Below, one piece after another: positions 44,999-52,608 of a stretch of 64,000 bases of DNA. Every line of letters begins with the position of its first letter. The first letter of the stretch is position 1. The position numbers were made by a program, and so were the translations under genes. Under the pieces are notes generated by a model that ran no database searches, was not told the DNA's origin, and saw only the letters and a list, made by a program, of their open reading frames with translations. The stretch is from CAVOOW01 sp963697675 (lineage in GTDB: Bacteria; Actinomycetota; Actinomycetes; JACCUZ01). The stretch spans positions 223,242-287,241 of the forward strand of contig CAVOOW010000008.1 in assembly GCA_963697675.1 (NCBI GenBank). The letters are read 5' to 3'.

Positions 44999-45903
44999 CC
45001 GAAGCGATGGCTGATCTGGGCGGGTCCTTCGCGCTCGGCTCGTGGCGTGTGCGCCGGGCCGGGTACGGCGCGATGCAGCTCGCCGGCGACGGTGTCTCCG
45101 GACCCGCACGTGACCGCGACGAGGCGGTGCGGGTGCTGCGGGCCGCCGTCGCGGCTGGTGTCGACCATGTCGACACCGCGCAGTACTACGGGCCGGGCAC
45201 GGTGAACCAGCTCATCCGCGAGGCACTGCACCCCTACCCCGACAGCCTGGCGATCGTCAGCAAGGTTGCCGCCCGCCGAGACACCAATCGCGCGCTGGTG
45301 CGGTACGACCAGCCGCACGAACTGCGCCAAGGCATCGAGGACAACCTCGCCACCCTCGACACCCGCCGGCTCGCGGCGGTGAACCTGCGCATCATGAACC
45401 CGGCCGAGACCCCGGGCAGGCAGTTCGACGCCCAGCTCGGGGCCATGATCCAGGCCCGCGAGGAAGGGCTGATCGACGGGATCGGCCTCAGCAACATCTC
45501 CCGGATCCACCTGCTGCGGGCGATCGACCAGACGGAGATCGTCTGCGTGCAGAACCTGTTCAACCTGGCGGACCAGCAGCCCATGGACGTCCTCACCGAG
45601 TGCGAGGCGCGCAACATCGCGTTCGTGCCGTTCTGCCCACTGGGCTGGCCCGGCGCGCAGCGGCACCGGCTGCTCACCGACCCCGTGATCGCAACAATGG
45701 CCGCACGACTTGGCGCGACCCCGGCGCAGATTGCCCTCGCCTGGCTGCTCGACCTCGCCCCGAACATCCTGCTCATTCCCGGCACCCGCACCCGCACCCA
45801 CCTCGCTGAGAACCTCGCCGCCGGGGCCGTTCGGCTCGACGACGAAGCACGCGCCGAGTTGAGTCGTCATCTTCCGCTCGCTCGGGCCGCGGGCGGCTGG
45901 TGA
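44995..45903 (+). CDS. aldo-keto reductase
   Basis: A 302-residue (beta/alpha)8 enzyme. Catalytic Asp and Tyr lie in DHVDTAQYYGPG, the catalytic Lys in IVSKVAARRD, the His position is taken by Asn in VNLRIMNPAE (unlike the usual LxxxHxxD motif), and IPGTRTRTHLAENLAA binds the cofactor phosphate. GTG start overlaps the stop of the hydrolase copy B; its own stop overlaps the PAP2-like gene. NADPH-dependent reduction of an aldehyde or ketone produced by the hydrolase is plausible. Confidence 0.82.
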   Translation: MTEAMADLGGSFALGSWRVRRAGYGAMQLAGDGVSGPARDRDEAVRVLRAAVAAGVDHVDTAQYYGPGTVNQLIREALHPYPDSLAIVSKVAARRDTNRALVRYDQPHELRQGIEDNLATLDTRRLAAVNLRIMNPAETPGRQFDAQLGAMIQAREEGLIDGIGLSNISRIHLLRAIDQTEIVCVQNLFNLADQQPMDVLTECEARNIAFVPFCPLGWPGAQRHRLLTDPVIATMAARLGATPAQIALAWLLDLAPNILLIPGTRTRTHLAENLAAGAVRLDDEARAELSRHLPLARAAGGW

Positions 45904-46850
45904 CGCCATCCGCGGCCACCCTGACGATCACGTCCGTGAAGACTCAGACAGTTCCCGTTCCTGATCTCCAGCCGGTTCAGGCGCAGCTCGGACGAGGCCT
46001 GCGCGAACTAGCGGTGGTCACCGCTGCCTACGCGATATACACGACCTCGCGCCTATTGGCGGACGGCAGCCTGGCCAGGGGACGCGACCGCGCCGGGAAA
46101 GTGCAGGCGCTGGAACGCGCGACCCATCTCAACGTCGAGGCCTCGTTGAATCATGCAGCTAGCGCGCACGCGTGGGTCGCCGTGCCGATGTCGTTGTGGT
46201 ACGCCTCCCTGCACTACCTGGTGACACCAGCAGCACTGGTCTGGATCTACTGCCGCCGACCAGATGCCTACCCGCGAGCTCGCAACGTCCTCGCTGTGGC
46301 CACCGGCCTCGGGCTACTGGGATTCCTGCTCGCACCAACAGCACCGCCACGCCTGATGGGGACTGAATACGTAGACACTCTTGCCCGCTACTCGAACTAC
46401 GGGTGGTGGTCGACGCACGCGTCGGCGCCGGTCGGGTTGGGCCGGTTCACCAACGAACTGGCGGCGATGCCGTCGCTCCACGTGGGATGGGCAGTCTGGG
46501 TCGCCTGTGCCCTCTACCCCTTGGTCTCCCTTCCCTGGCGGCTTACCACCATCGCCTACGTCGCGAGCACGTCCGTAGTTGTCGTAGCGACTGGCAACCA
46601 CTGGGCCCTCGACGCGCTCGTTGGCGGGGCCCTCCTGCCGGTGGCCGCGGCAACCGTCGCGTTCGGTCATCGAGCGACCAGATGTCACGGGGCTGTACCG
46701 GTATGCATAGCAACTGGTTCTCCGCGCGCCGCCGGGACTAGTCGTTGTTCCAACGCAAATAGTCGCGCAGGCGTGGGACTCGTGATGGGTCAGCCAGCGT
46801 CCCCGACGGTGGCACCGGTCCCCCGCCACGGCTCAGCGGCGAGACGATAA
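45900..46850 (+). CDS. PAP2-superfamily membrane phosphatase/transferase
   Basis: About 316 residues with six hydrophobic segments. Active-site motifs of the bacterial PAP2 (inositolphosphotransferase-like) group are present: ATHLNVEASLNHAA near the N-terminus, a TAPPRLM loop, MPSLHVGWAVWVA with the first His, and GNHWALDALVGG with the second His and Asp. The last 70 residues after FGHRA look non-homologous, so the true stop may be nearer. Starts at GTG overlapping the aldo-keto reductase stop. Likely acts on a lipid phosphate or inositol phospholipid. Confidence 0.78.
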   Translation: MTPSAATLTITSVKTQTVPVPDLQPVQAQLGRGLRELAVVTAAYAIYTTSRLLADGSLARGRDRAGKVQALERATHLNVEASLNHAASAHAWVAVPMSLWYASLHYLVTPAALVWIYCRRPDAYPRARNVLAVATGLGLLGFLLAPTAPPRLMGTEYVDTLARYSNYGWWSTHASAPVGLGRFTNELAAMPSLHVGWAVWVACALYPLVSLPWRLTTIAYVASTSVVVVATGNHWALDALVGGALLPVAAATVAFGHRATRCHGAVPVCIATGSPRAAGTSRCSNANSRAGVGLVMGQPASPTVAPVPRHGSAARR

Positions 46851-47002
46851 CGGCTACCGGCCTGCGACCGCGGCGGTGTTGACGTCATTGGTGTCGAAAA
46901 GGTGAACGCAAGGTGAACACTCAGTGGGTCGACGAGAGACGTGGCCTGGGTCACAGCAACAACACTGTTGGTGACGGGCGCAGCCGTGGCATCTTGGCCA
47001 AC

Positions 47003-47263
47003 ATGACGACCGCGACGATCGACGGGCGACACGTGCACAATCCGGCACTCTCGGCAGACGTCTACCCCGACGAGGAACTGATTCAGGACCTCACCGCTTC
47101 GCTACGGCCGCGACTGACACCAACGACCCGCACGGTAGAGCTCGAGGAGTTGGTCCGTGCCACGCTCGAGGAACTGGCACCGGTCCACGTGACCAACTAC
47201 CTCGGCGTCCTCGTCGAGCGACGCCTCAAAGTGACCGGGAACGCCACCGCCACCCCCGGCTAA
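47003..47263 (+). CDS. small three-helix-bundle protein
   Basis: An 86-residue all-helical protein with LIQDLTASLRPRL, VELEELVRATLEELA and NYLGVLVERRLKV. This is the arrangement of the short 'three-helix bundle dimerization domain' proteins common in actinobacteria, whose role is unknown. I choose the Met at 47003 because the preceding residues of the open frame look random. It stands alone between the PAP2-like and PPK2 genes. Confidence 0.55.
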   Translation: MTTATIDGRHVHNPALSADVYPDEELIQDLTASLRPRLTPTTRTVELEELVRATLEELAPVHVTNYLGVLVERRLKVTGNATATPG

Positions 47264-47658
47264 CCCGCCCGAGCGAACCTCGTGGACACCCGCGTCTCGC
47301 CCCGCGGGTCGTCTCAACGCGACTAGTCCGCCCACGGGCGGCCGTCGTACTCACCGAGATGCGGCTTCCTAGCCGCACCCGTTGGGAAATCCAGTCCGAC
47401 GTGAACGCCGCACGTGCCTGAAACACGCCGGCGGACCGGACGTTCGTCGGTCTCTTGATTCAGCTTGTGCTCGACCCGGCCCTGGGTTTGCGCCGCCCGC
47501 TGCGGTCTCGCCAGCTCGCACCGAGGTGGATATTCAGCCCATGACCGAGTCCTATAGTGGCTGCCGACAAGTGGACACAGACCAACCGCCACTCCTGCCG
47601 CTGGCCAATGCCGGTCACGCCGGTAGGTCGGTCCAGGCCGCCGACCGAAAGGACATCC
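47264..47658. other. intergenic region with two hairpins
   Basis: About 395 bases without a recognisable gene. It contains two stem-loops: ACCCGCG/CGCGGGT at 47288-47309 and TGCGGCT/AGCCGCA with a TCCT loop at 47360-47377. The polyphosphate kinase gene begins at the right end behind GAAAGGA. Confidence 0.4.
47288..47309 (+). terminator. possible terminator hairpin after the small helical protein gene
   Basis: A 7-bp perfect stem (ACCCGCG/CGCGGGT) with an 8-base loop lies 25 bases past the stop codon. There is no strong U tract, but actinobacterial terminators often lack one. A second perfect 7-bp hairpin follows at 47360-47377. Confidence 0.4.
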
Positions 47659-48576
47659 GTGCTCGAACGCCTTGGAAGCGGCGGCTTGGACCTGTCCGAG
47701 TTCCGAGTCTTCGACGACGCGGATGACGACCCGGTCCTGTTGCGGCTCGACGGGACACCGGTCGACACCTGGCGGCAGGGCTACCCGTACTCGGAACGAA
47801 TGGACCCGGACGACTACCAACACGTCAAGCGGCTGCTGCAGATCGAGCTGCTCAAGCTGCAGGAGTGGATCAAGGACACCGGCGAACGACTAGTGATCGT
47901 CTTCGAGGGCCGCGACGCCGCCGGCAAGGGCGGCACGATCAAGCGCTTCATGGAGCACCTGAACCCGCGCGGCGCCCGGGTGGTGGCCCTGAACAAGCCC
48001 AATGAGCGGGAACGTACGCAATGGTTCTTCCAGCGCTATGTCGAGCACCTGCCCGCCGACGGCGAGATCGTGCTGTTCGACCGGTCCTGGTACAACCGCG
48101 CCGGTGTCGAACGGGTGATGGGCTACTGCTCCGACGATGACCACACGGAGTTCATGCGCGAGGCTCCGCAGCTTGAGGGAATGTGGGTCCGCTCTGGCAT
48201 CCACCTGGTGAAGCTGTGGTTCTCGGTCTCCCGTGATGAGCAGCACACCCGCTTCGTCATCCGCCAGGTCGACCCCGTCCGGCAGTGGAAGCTCTCCGCG
48301 ACCGACATTGAGTCGTTGGACCGCTGGGGGGACTACACCGAGGCCAAGGAGGCGATGTTCTACTACACCGACACGAAGGCGGCACCGTGGACGGTCATCA
48401 AGAGCAACGACAAGAAGCGCGGACGCGTCGAGGCCATGCGCCACGTGCTGAACCTGTTCCCCTACGACGGCAAGGACGAGGAGCTCGTCGGCACACCGGA
48501 CCGGCACATCGTCGGAACGGCCAGCAGCGTACTCGAGCACGGCGAGCGCTCCGACCGCGTCTTCCCCGACTTGTGA
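47659..48576 (+). CDS. ppk2: polyphosphate kinase 2 (PPK2)
   Basis: About 305 residues of the single-domain PPK2 family: Walker A in EGRDAAGKGGTIKR, lid and Walker B in LFDRSWYNRAGVERVMG, and conserved FLREAP-like FMREAPQLEGM, plus WKLSATDIESLDRW and PWTVIKSNDKKR. PPK2 transfers phosphate between polyphosphate and nucleotides (NDP to NTP, or NMP to NDP by subclass); the subclass is not assigned here. The GTG at 47659 is chosen for its GAAAGGA ribosome site. The gene stands alone. Confidence 0.93.
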   Translation: MLERLGSGGLDLSEFRVFDDADDDPVLLRLDGTPVDTWRQGYPYSERMDPDDYQHVKRLLQIELLKLQEWIKDTGERLVIVFEGRDAAGKGGTIKRFMEHLNPRGARVVALNKPNERERTQWFFQRYVEHLPADGEIVLFDRSWYNRAGVERVMGYCSDDDHTEFMREAPQLEGMWVRSGIHLVKLWFSVSRDEQHTRFVIRQVDPVRQWKLSATDIESLDRWGDYTEAKEAMFYYTDTKAAPWTVIKSNDKKRGRVEAMRHVLNLFPYDGKDEELVGTPDRHIVGTASSVLEHGERSDRVFPDL

Positions 48577-48639
48577 GTCCGTGGTGAGTGTCTTTCGCCG
48601 ACGTTCGCCTGTGAGCTGCGGAAACTCGAAGGCGTGGGC

Positions 48640-48789
48640 TGCGCGGGCATCGACGGACGACCTGCCGCCGGAATTGACCCTCCCGTGCGGATGCACGACC
48701 TGCGCCATTCACACGCCTCCCGGTTGCTGGCTGGCGGGGCAGGCGTAGGTCTCGCGACTCGCGCTGATCAACGGGCAGAATGCGTCTAG
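48640..48789 (+). pseudogene. tyrosine recombinase (integrase) fragment
   Basis: An open stretch of about 50 codons contains GIDPPVRMHDLRHSHASRLL, the catalytic box II (H-x-x-R) of phage-type integrases, followed by GGAGVGLATR before a TAG. The N-terminal arm-binding and core regions and the catalytic Tyr are missing. It is the only integrase trace in the window and may mark the edge of a former mobile element, next to a gene-poor gap of 500 bases. Confidence 0.6.
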
Positions 48790-49079
48790 CAAACCGCTCC
48801 AACCCGCACCGCCTGCACAACCACGCCCAGCTTCCGACCCGACCCCTACCCGATCGTTAGTCCAGATCAACGGGCGGCTAACACCAAGGTCCACGCTAGA
48901 ACTCAAGATGAGATCACCGTCCGCGTACAGATATTTCGACTAAGGCACCTGGGAGTGTCGGGTCATCCAAAAGGTAGGCCGGGCAGGTAGATCCGAGCCT
49001 GGCGGGCGAGCCGTCCGGCCGGTATTGAGTAGCCGATGAGGGGTTGTGTCGACTGTCATCCTGCGTGGGATCGACGCGA

Positions 49080-50318
49080 TCAGATCCGGAGGCCTCGCAA
49101 CATTCCGCGGGGGCGGCGGCGGGCGGCGTCTGGTGAGCTCGTACGCGTCAAGTCTGCCCGGGGCTTTCTAGTCGCCGTGTCAGGTTCCTGTTGCATCTCT
49201 GGGATGACTTCATGCCGGTGGACGTATGCCCCTGCGAACGACTGGATGATGGCGACCATCGGCACAGCAAGCACGGCGCCGACGGCGCCCAGGATCGCTG
49301 TCCCGGCAAGGACAGCACCGAACCCGACTGCGGGATGGACCTTGAGAGCGCGCCGACCGAGCCGTGGTGAGATCACGTAGTTCTCGATCTGCTGGTAGCC
49401 GACGATGAAGGCAACCACCAGCACCGCGGTGCGAAGGTCCTGCGTCAACGCGACGAGGATCGGTAGGAATGCCGCGATGTAGGTGCCGATCGTCGGAATG
49501 AACTGCGAAATCACCCCGACCCACAGCCCGAGGGCGACTGCGCTCGGCAGACCCATGGACTGGAAGAACAGCGAGTGCACGGTGGTCGACAGCATCGCCA
49601 GTACGATGCGGTAGCTGAAGTATGCCGACGTTCGGTCGATCGCGATGTCAGAAAGCCGCATGAACTCCCGTTGCCGCTCCGCCGGCATGAAAGTGCAGAG
49701 CCAGTGCCGCAGCCTGGGACCGTCGACGGTGAGGTAATACGTGAACAGGGCGACGGAAAGGGTCTGAAACAGCAGGCCAAGTACCGAACTGCTCACGCCA
49801 ACGACATTGCCGGCGAACTGTCCTCCGAACCGTGTAATCAGGCTGTTGTGGCCGGTCAGCTGCGCCGTCACGTCCTCGTACGACAGATGTGTGTGGAACC
49901 TCTCGTCGAACAGGTTGGCGGCGGCGCGGGCGTACTCCGGCAGCTGGTCGCTCAATGAGGTCACCTGCCGGACGACGAGTTGCCCCATGAGCCAGGCGAA
50001 GGTGGCGCCGACCGCCAGCGCCGCAGCGAAGACCGCCGCGGTCGCGCGGGAGCGCCGCCAACCACGACGCACCAGCCGGTTCACCGGCGCCTCGAGCGCG
50101 CAGCTGAGGAAGAAGCTGATCAGAGCGAGGATGAACAATCCGCGAAGTCTGGCCAGCAGGTGGACGAGCGACAGCAGACCGATAACGATCAGTGTCGAGG
50201 TGAAGACCGCTCTGGCCAGCCAGGGCGGCTGGCTGCGCAGAGCGACCCACGGGCGGGTGCTGAGTCCAGCCGTGCTGGGGCGGGGTCGACCGGCGACCTT
50301 GCTGGCTAGGGCAGTCAT
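49080..50318 (-). CDS. AI-2E family transporter
   Basis: A 412-residue membrane protein with the AI-2E (TqsA/PerM-like) plan: paired N-terminal helices (LIVIGLLSLVHLLARL, LFILALISFFLSCAL), a soluble helical region (SLSDQLPEYARAAANLFDE), and the C-terminal cluster with LGLWVGVISQFIPTIGTYIAAFLPILVAL and YQQIENYVISPRLGRRALKVHP. Members export signalling molecules or ions, or remain unassigned. GGAGAG precedes the ATG. A TGAYGATATCRTCA palindrome starts 22 bases before the ATG and covers the predicted -10, so the gene should be repressed by the neighbouring TetR proteins. Confidence 0.88.
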   Translation of the reverse strand: MTALASKVAGRPRPSTAGLSTRPWVALRSQPPWLARAVFTSTLIVIGLLSLVHLLARLRGLFILALISFFLSCALEAPVNRLVRRGWRRSRATAAVFAAALAVGATFAWLMGQLVVRQVTSLSDQLPEYARAAANLFDERFHTHLSYEDVTAQLTGHNSLITRFGGQFAGNVVGVSSSVLGLLFQTLSVALFTYYLTVDGPRLRHWLCTFMPAERQREFMRLSDIAIDRTSAYFSYRIVLAMLSTTVHSLFFQSMGLPSAVALGLWVGVISQFIPTIGTYIAAFLPILVALTQDLRTAVLVVAFIVGYQQIENYVISPRLGRRALKVHPAVGFGAVLAGTAILGAVGAVLAVPMVAIIQSFAGAYVHRHEVIPEMQQEPDTATRKPRADLTRTSSPDAARRRPRGMLRGLRI

Positions 50319-50339
50319 CGAGCTCTCCTACATGTGATT

Positions 50340-50353
50340 TGATGATATCGTCA
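50340..50353. promoter_or_regulatory. TetR operator, exporter side (overlaps -10)
   Basis: TGATGATATCGTCA, one mismatch from a perfect 14-bp palindrome. On the minus strand a promoter reads TTGACG, 17 bases, GACGAT, and the palindrome lies over the -10. The flanking CATGAGTGA is also conserved at 52.38 kb and 57.38 kb. Confidence 0.75.
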
Positions 50354-50383
50354 CTCATGATGCTGTCGTCGTCAAGGGATAGT

Positions 50384-50397
50384 TGAGGAAATCCTCA
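50384..50397. promoter_or_regulatory. TetR operator, regulator side
   Basis: TGAGGAAATCCTCA, palindromic except for the central AA. It lies 65 bases before the ATG of the TetR gene at 50462; the other TetR gene has a matching site also 65 bases before its ATG. Confidence 0.7.
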
Positions 50398-50461
50398 GTT
50401 TTGCATGATCTAATGTGATCGTCGTCAGTTCTGACTGAAACCGCATTGGAGGAGTGTTCAG

Positions 50462-51115
50462 ATGAGCACAGCCGGCGCCGTCGCCCCGTCCCGTCTTGAG
50501 CGTCGCAAGGCACGCACTCGTGCGGCGTTGATCGAGGCTGCCCAGTCCTTCATCGCGACGGGCCGCGTCAGCGCCCCGATACTCGAGATCACTCAGGCTG
50601 CGGACGTTGGGATGGGGTCCTTCTACAACCACTTCGAGACCAAGGAGGAGCTGTTCGCCGCTGCGGTTCAGGACGCGCTGGACCAGCTCGGCGCGCTCCT
50701 GGACCGGCTGACCGAGGGGATAGACGACCCGGCGGTGGTCTTTGCTCAGAGCTTTCGGCTGACCGGCCGGTTCCACAGACGCGAGCCCGAGCTGAGCAAG
50801 GTGCTGCTCCAGCACGGCCTGCAACTGATCAGCGGGGACGCTGGACTCGGGCCTCGCGCTCGACGCGACATAAAGGCCGCAGCGGAAGCCGGCCGCTTCA
50901 AGGTCGAGGACGTCGACCTCGCCCTGGCCGTCGCCGCCGGAAGTGCCCTCGCTCTCGGCCAACTGCTACACGAACAGCCGAAGCGCAGCGACGCCGACGC
51001 GGCTGACCGAGTGACCGAAGCTGTCTTGCGCACCCTCGGCCTCACGCCTCGGGAGGCTCGCCGGATCTGCTCGCTGCCCTTGCCAGACCCGCTGGCCGAT
51101 CCCGGGCCGACGTGA
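50462..51115 (+). CDS. TetR-family regulator 1
   Basis: A 217-residue TetR protein. The N-terminal HTH has RKARTRAALIEAAQSFI, PILEITQAADVGMGSFYNHF and ETKEELFAAAVQ. The C-terminal ligand domain contains FRLTGRFHRREPELSKVLL and ends ICSLPLPDPLAD. It is a clear paralogue of TetR 2 at 56607-57269: the recognition helix region is identical over ILEITQAADVGMGSFYNHFE, so both should read the same palindrome. Divergent from the AI-2E transporter gene, with two operators between them. GGAGGAG precedes the ATG. The ligand is probably a pathway intermediate such as an acyl-CoA or an aromatic, which is inference. Confidence 0.9.
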   Translation: MSTAGAVAPSRLERRKARTRAALIEAAQSFIATGRVSAPILEITQAADVGMGSFYNHFETKEELFAAAVQDALDQLGALLDRLTEGIDDPAVVFAQSFRLTGRFHRREPELSKVLLQHGLQLISGDAGLGPRARRDIKAAAEAGRFKVEDVDLALAVAAGSALALGQLLHEQPKRSDADAADRVTEAVLRTLGLTPREARRICSLPLPDPLADPGPT

Positions 51116-51171
51116 TGCGCGACGCCAGAGCCAGGCCAGCCGTGGCTGACCTGGACTCTGGCGAGTTGCGA

Positions 51172-51768
51172 TCAGGCGATCAGCTGCTCGGCCCGCTTGC
51201 CGACCTGGCGCAGGGTGAAGGCGGCGAAGATCTCGTTGACCCCGCGGCAGATGGCCCACACTCCGACCAGAGTCACCAGTGTCGCCAGCGAGTGCTCCCA
51301 TGAACGCGCGGCCCACACTCCCAGGACCAGCTCGGTGAGGCCGAGCAGCAGCCCGGTCCACCACCACGACAGCTTGGGCCCGGCCAGTGCGCTGACCAGG
51401 TGGACGATGCCCAATGAGATCAGGTACCAGGCCACCAGGATGGACACGACGTAGAGCGTGATGCCCGGCCAGGCCAGGGTGACGAGGCCGGCGGCGATCC
51501 CGAGGACGCCGCCGAGGATGGACAGCCAGCGCATCGTGGGTACCCGGCTGGCGACCACGAGCTGGGTGATGCCGCCGCCCAGGAACGCGACGCCCACGAA
51601 CGCGGCCACCGCGGCCAGGCTTTCCACCCGGTAGGACAGCACGAACATGCCGAACCAGATCCACAGGGCGCCCAGGGGCAGGAACCACCATGAGGCCGCC
51701 GACGCATCCCGGGCGCCGGCCAGGACCGTGTCGGCGACGGGGTCCAGGGTTTTCACATCAGTCGTCAT
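51172..51768 (-). CDS. HdeD-family (DUF308) membrane protein
   Basis: A 198-residue protein with six membrane helices arranged in pairs. Segments SWWFLPLGALWIWFGMFVL, LGGVLGIAAGLVTLAWPGIT and VWAICRGVNEIFAAFTLRQ are typical of HdeD/DUF308. HdeD relatives are linked to acid stress, but the biochemical role is not known. AAAGGAG precedes the ATG. It follows the coiled-coil protein gene by 116 bases and may be read from the same TetR-controlled promoter. Confidence 0.83.
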   Translation of the reverse strand: MTTDVKTLDPVADTVLAGARDASAASWWFLPLGALWIWFGMFVLSYRVESLAAVAAFVGVAFLGGGITQLVVASRVPTMRWLSILGGVLGIAAGLVTLAWPGITLYVVSILVAWYLISLGIVHLVSALAGPKLSWWWTGLLLGLTELVLGVWAARSWEHSLATLVTLVGVWAICRGVNEIFAAFTLRQVGKRAEQLIA

Positions 51769-51884
51769 TGCAGAACTCCTTTCGGTGTTGCCGCGGCGGG
51801 CACGGTGTCAACCGTTCGCGCCCGCCGCGGTCTGAAAATGTGGAAGGGGAACCGGAGGCTCATGGCCACCAGTCCGATGCGGGA

Positions 51885-52331
51885 TTACGAGTTGGCTGCG
51901 GCCTTGGCGAGCTTGTCGGCGTAGTCGCGGGCGTGGATTGCGTCGAGCATGGCGAGCTGGGCGTTCTCCACCGCATAGTCGGCGAAGTTGAGGGCTTCGA
52001 CTGCGTCGTCTTCGGCCCAGTCCGCGTCGTTGGCGGCGACCTTGGCGTCCATCTGGCTGGTCCGCTTGTCGATGCTGGCCTTGGTGTCGCGCATCTTGGC
52101 CGCGGCGTCAGCCTTCACCTGAGCCCACTTCGCCTTCGCGCTGTCGCCGGCTTGCGAGACATCTTGCCGTGCGGCCTCAACTGACTGGTCGATATCGGCC
52201 TGGGCTTGCTCGATCCGGTGCCTGAGCTGTGCATCCGACTCGGCCGCGGCGGTCTTCACCGCCGACTTGGCCGCCACGACGCGCTGCTGCAGACCCTCCA
52301 ACCGCTGGTCGAAATCCGTGTGCTGTGTCAT
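51885..52331 (-). CDS. coiled-coil protein under TetR-type operator (phasin-like candidate)
   Basis: A 148-residue, almost wholly helical, Ala/Asp/Lys-rich protein with heptad-like repeats (LEGLQQRVVAAKSAV through MRDTKASIDKRTSQM) and a conserved-looking tail DDAVEALNFADYAVENAQLAMLDAIHARDYADKL. No signal, membrane helix or catalytic motif. Similar tails occur in uncharacterised actinobacterial proteins. Its promoter has the TTGACG/GACGAT elements with a perfect TGACGATATCGTCA over the -10, as for the exporter and ring-cleavage operons. Because the same palindrome precedes the PHA synthase gene, an amphipathic granule-coating (phasin-like) role is possible; this is inference from composition and context only. 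Confidence 0.6.
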   Translation of the reverse strand: MTQHTDFDQRLEGLQQRVVAAKSAVKTAAAESDAQLRHRIEQAQADIDQSVEAARQDVSQAGDSAKAKWAQVKADAAAKMRDTKASIDKRTSQMDAKVAANDADWAEDDAVEALNFADYAVENAQLAMLDAIHARDYADKLAKAAANS

Positions 52332-52382
52332 GACCTACCCACCTCCATGAGATTCCCTGCAAGACCCGTCGTCTCGCAGTAC

Positions 52383-52396
52383 TGACGATATCGTCA
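52383..52396. promoter_or_regulatory. TetR operator, perfect palindrome before the coiled-coil gene
   Basis: TGACGATATCGTCA is self-complementary over 14 bases and lies 52 bases before the ATG at 52331. On the minus strand TTGACG, 17 bases, GACGAT forms a promoter whose -10 lies inside the palindrome. The flank CATGAGTGA is shared with the exporter and dioxygenase promoters. Confidence 0.75.
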
Positions 52397-52436
52397 CTCA
52401 TGATGGGTCGCTCGTCAAGGGGTAACAAGGCAGATA

Positions 52437-52450
52437 TGACGAAAACCTCA
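52437..52450. promoter_or_regulatory. weaker second TetR-type site
   Basis: TGACGAAAACCTCA differs from the TGASGAWWTCSTCA consensus at one position. It lies 40 bases beyond the perfect site, mirroring the paired sites (30-31 bases apart) at the two divergent TetR promoters. Confidence 0.4.
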
Positions 52451-52608
52451 ATGATAGCGCTGTGCCAATCGGGCGTCGCTGGCCAGAACGGCTGCCCCTG
52501 GGTGTGGTGCAAGGTGCTGGAGTGGCCATGGACAGTGCCGGGCGGGCCAGGATCAGGATCGGCTGCCGGAGGAACCTCGTGCCCGGGGCAGCCGCAGCCG
52601 GGTGCTCA

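Noticed and set aside
47360..47377. Perfect 7-bp hairpin TGCGGCT-TCCT-AGCCGCA as an operator or riboregulator
   Set aside because: It lies 280 bases before the PPK2 start with no matching copy elsewhere that I can see and no U tract, so no function is claimed beyond a possible second terminator.
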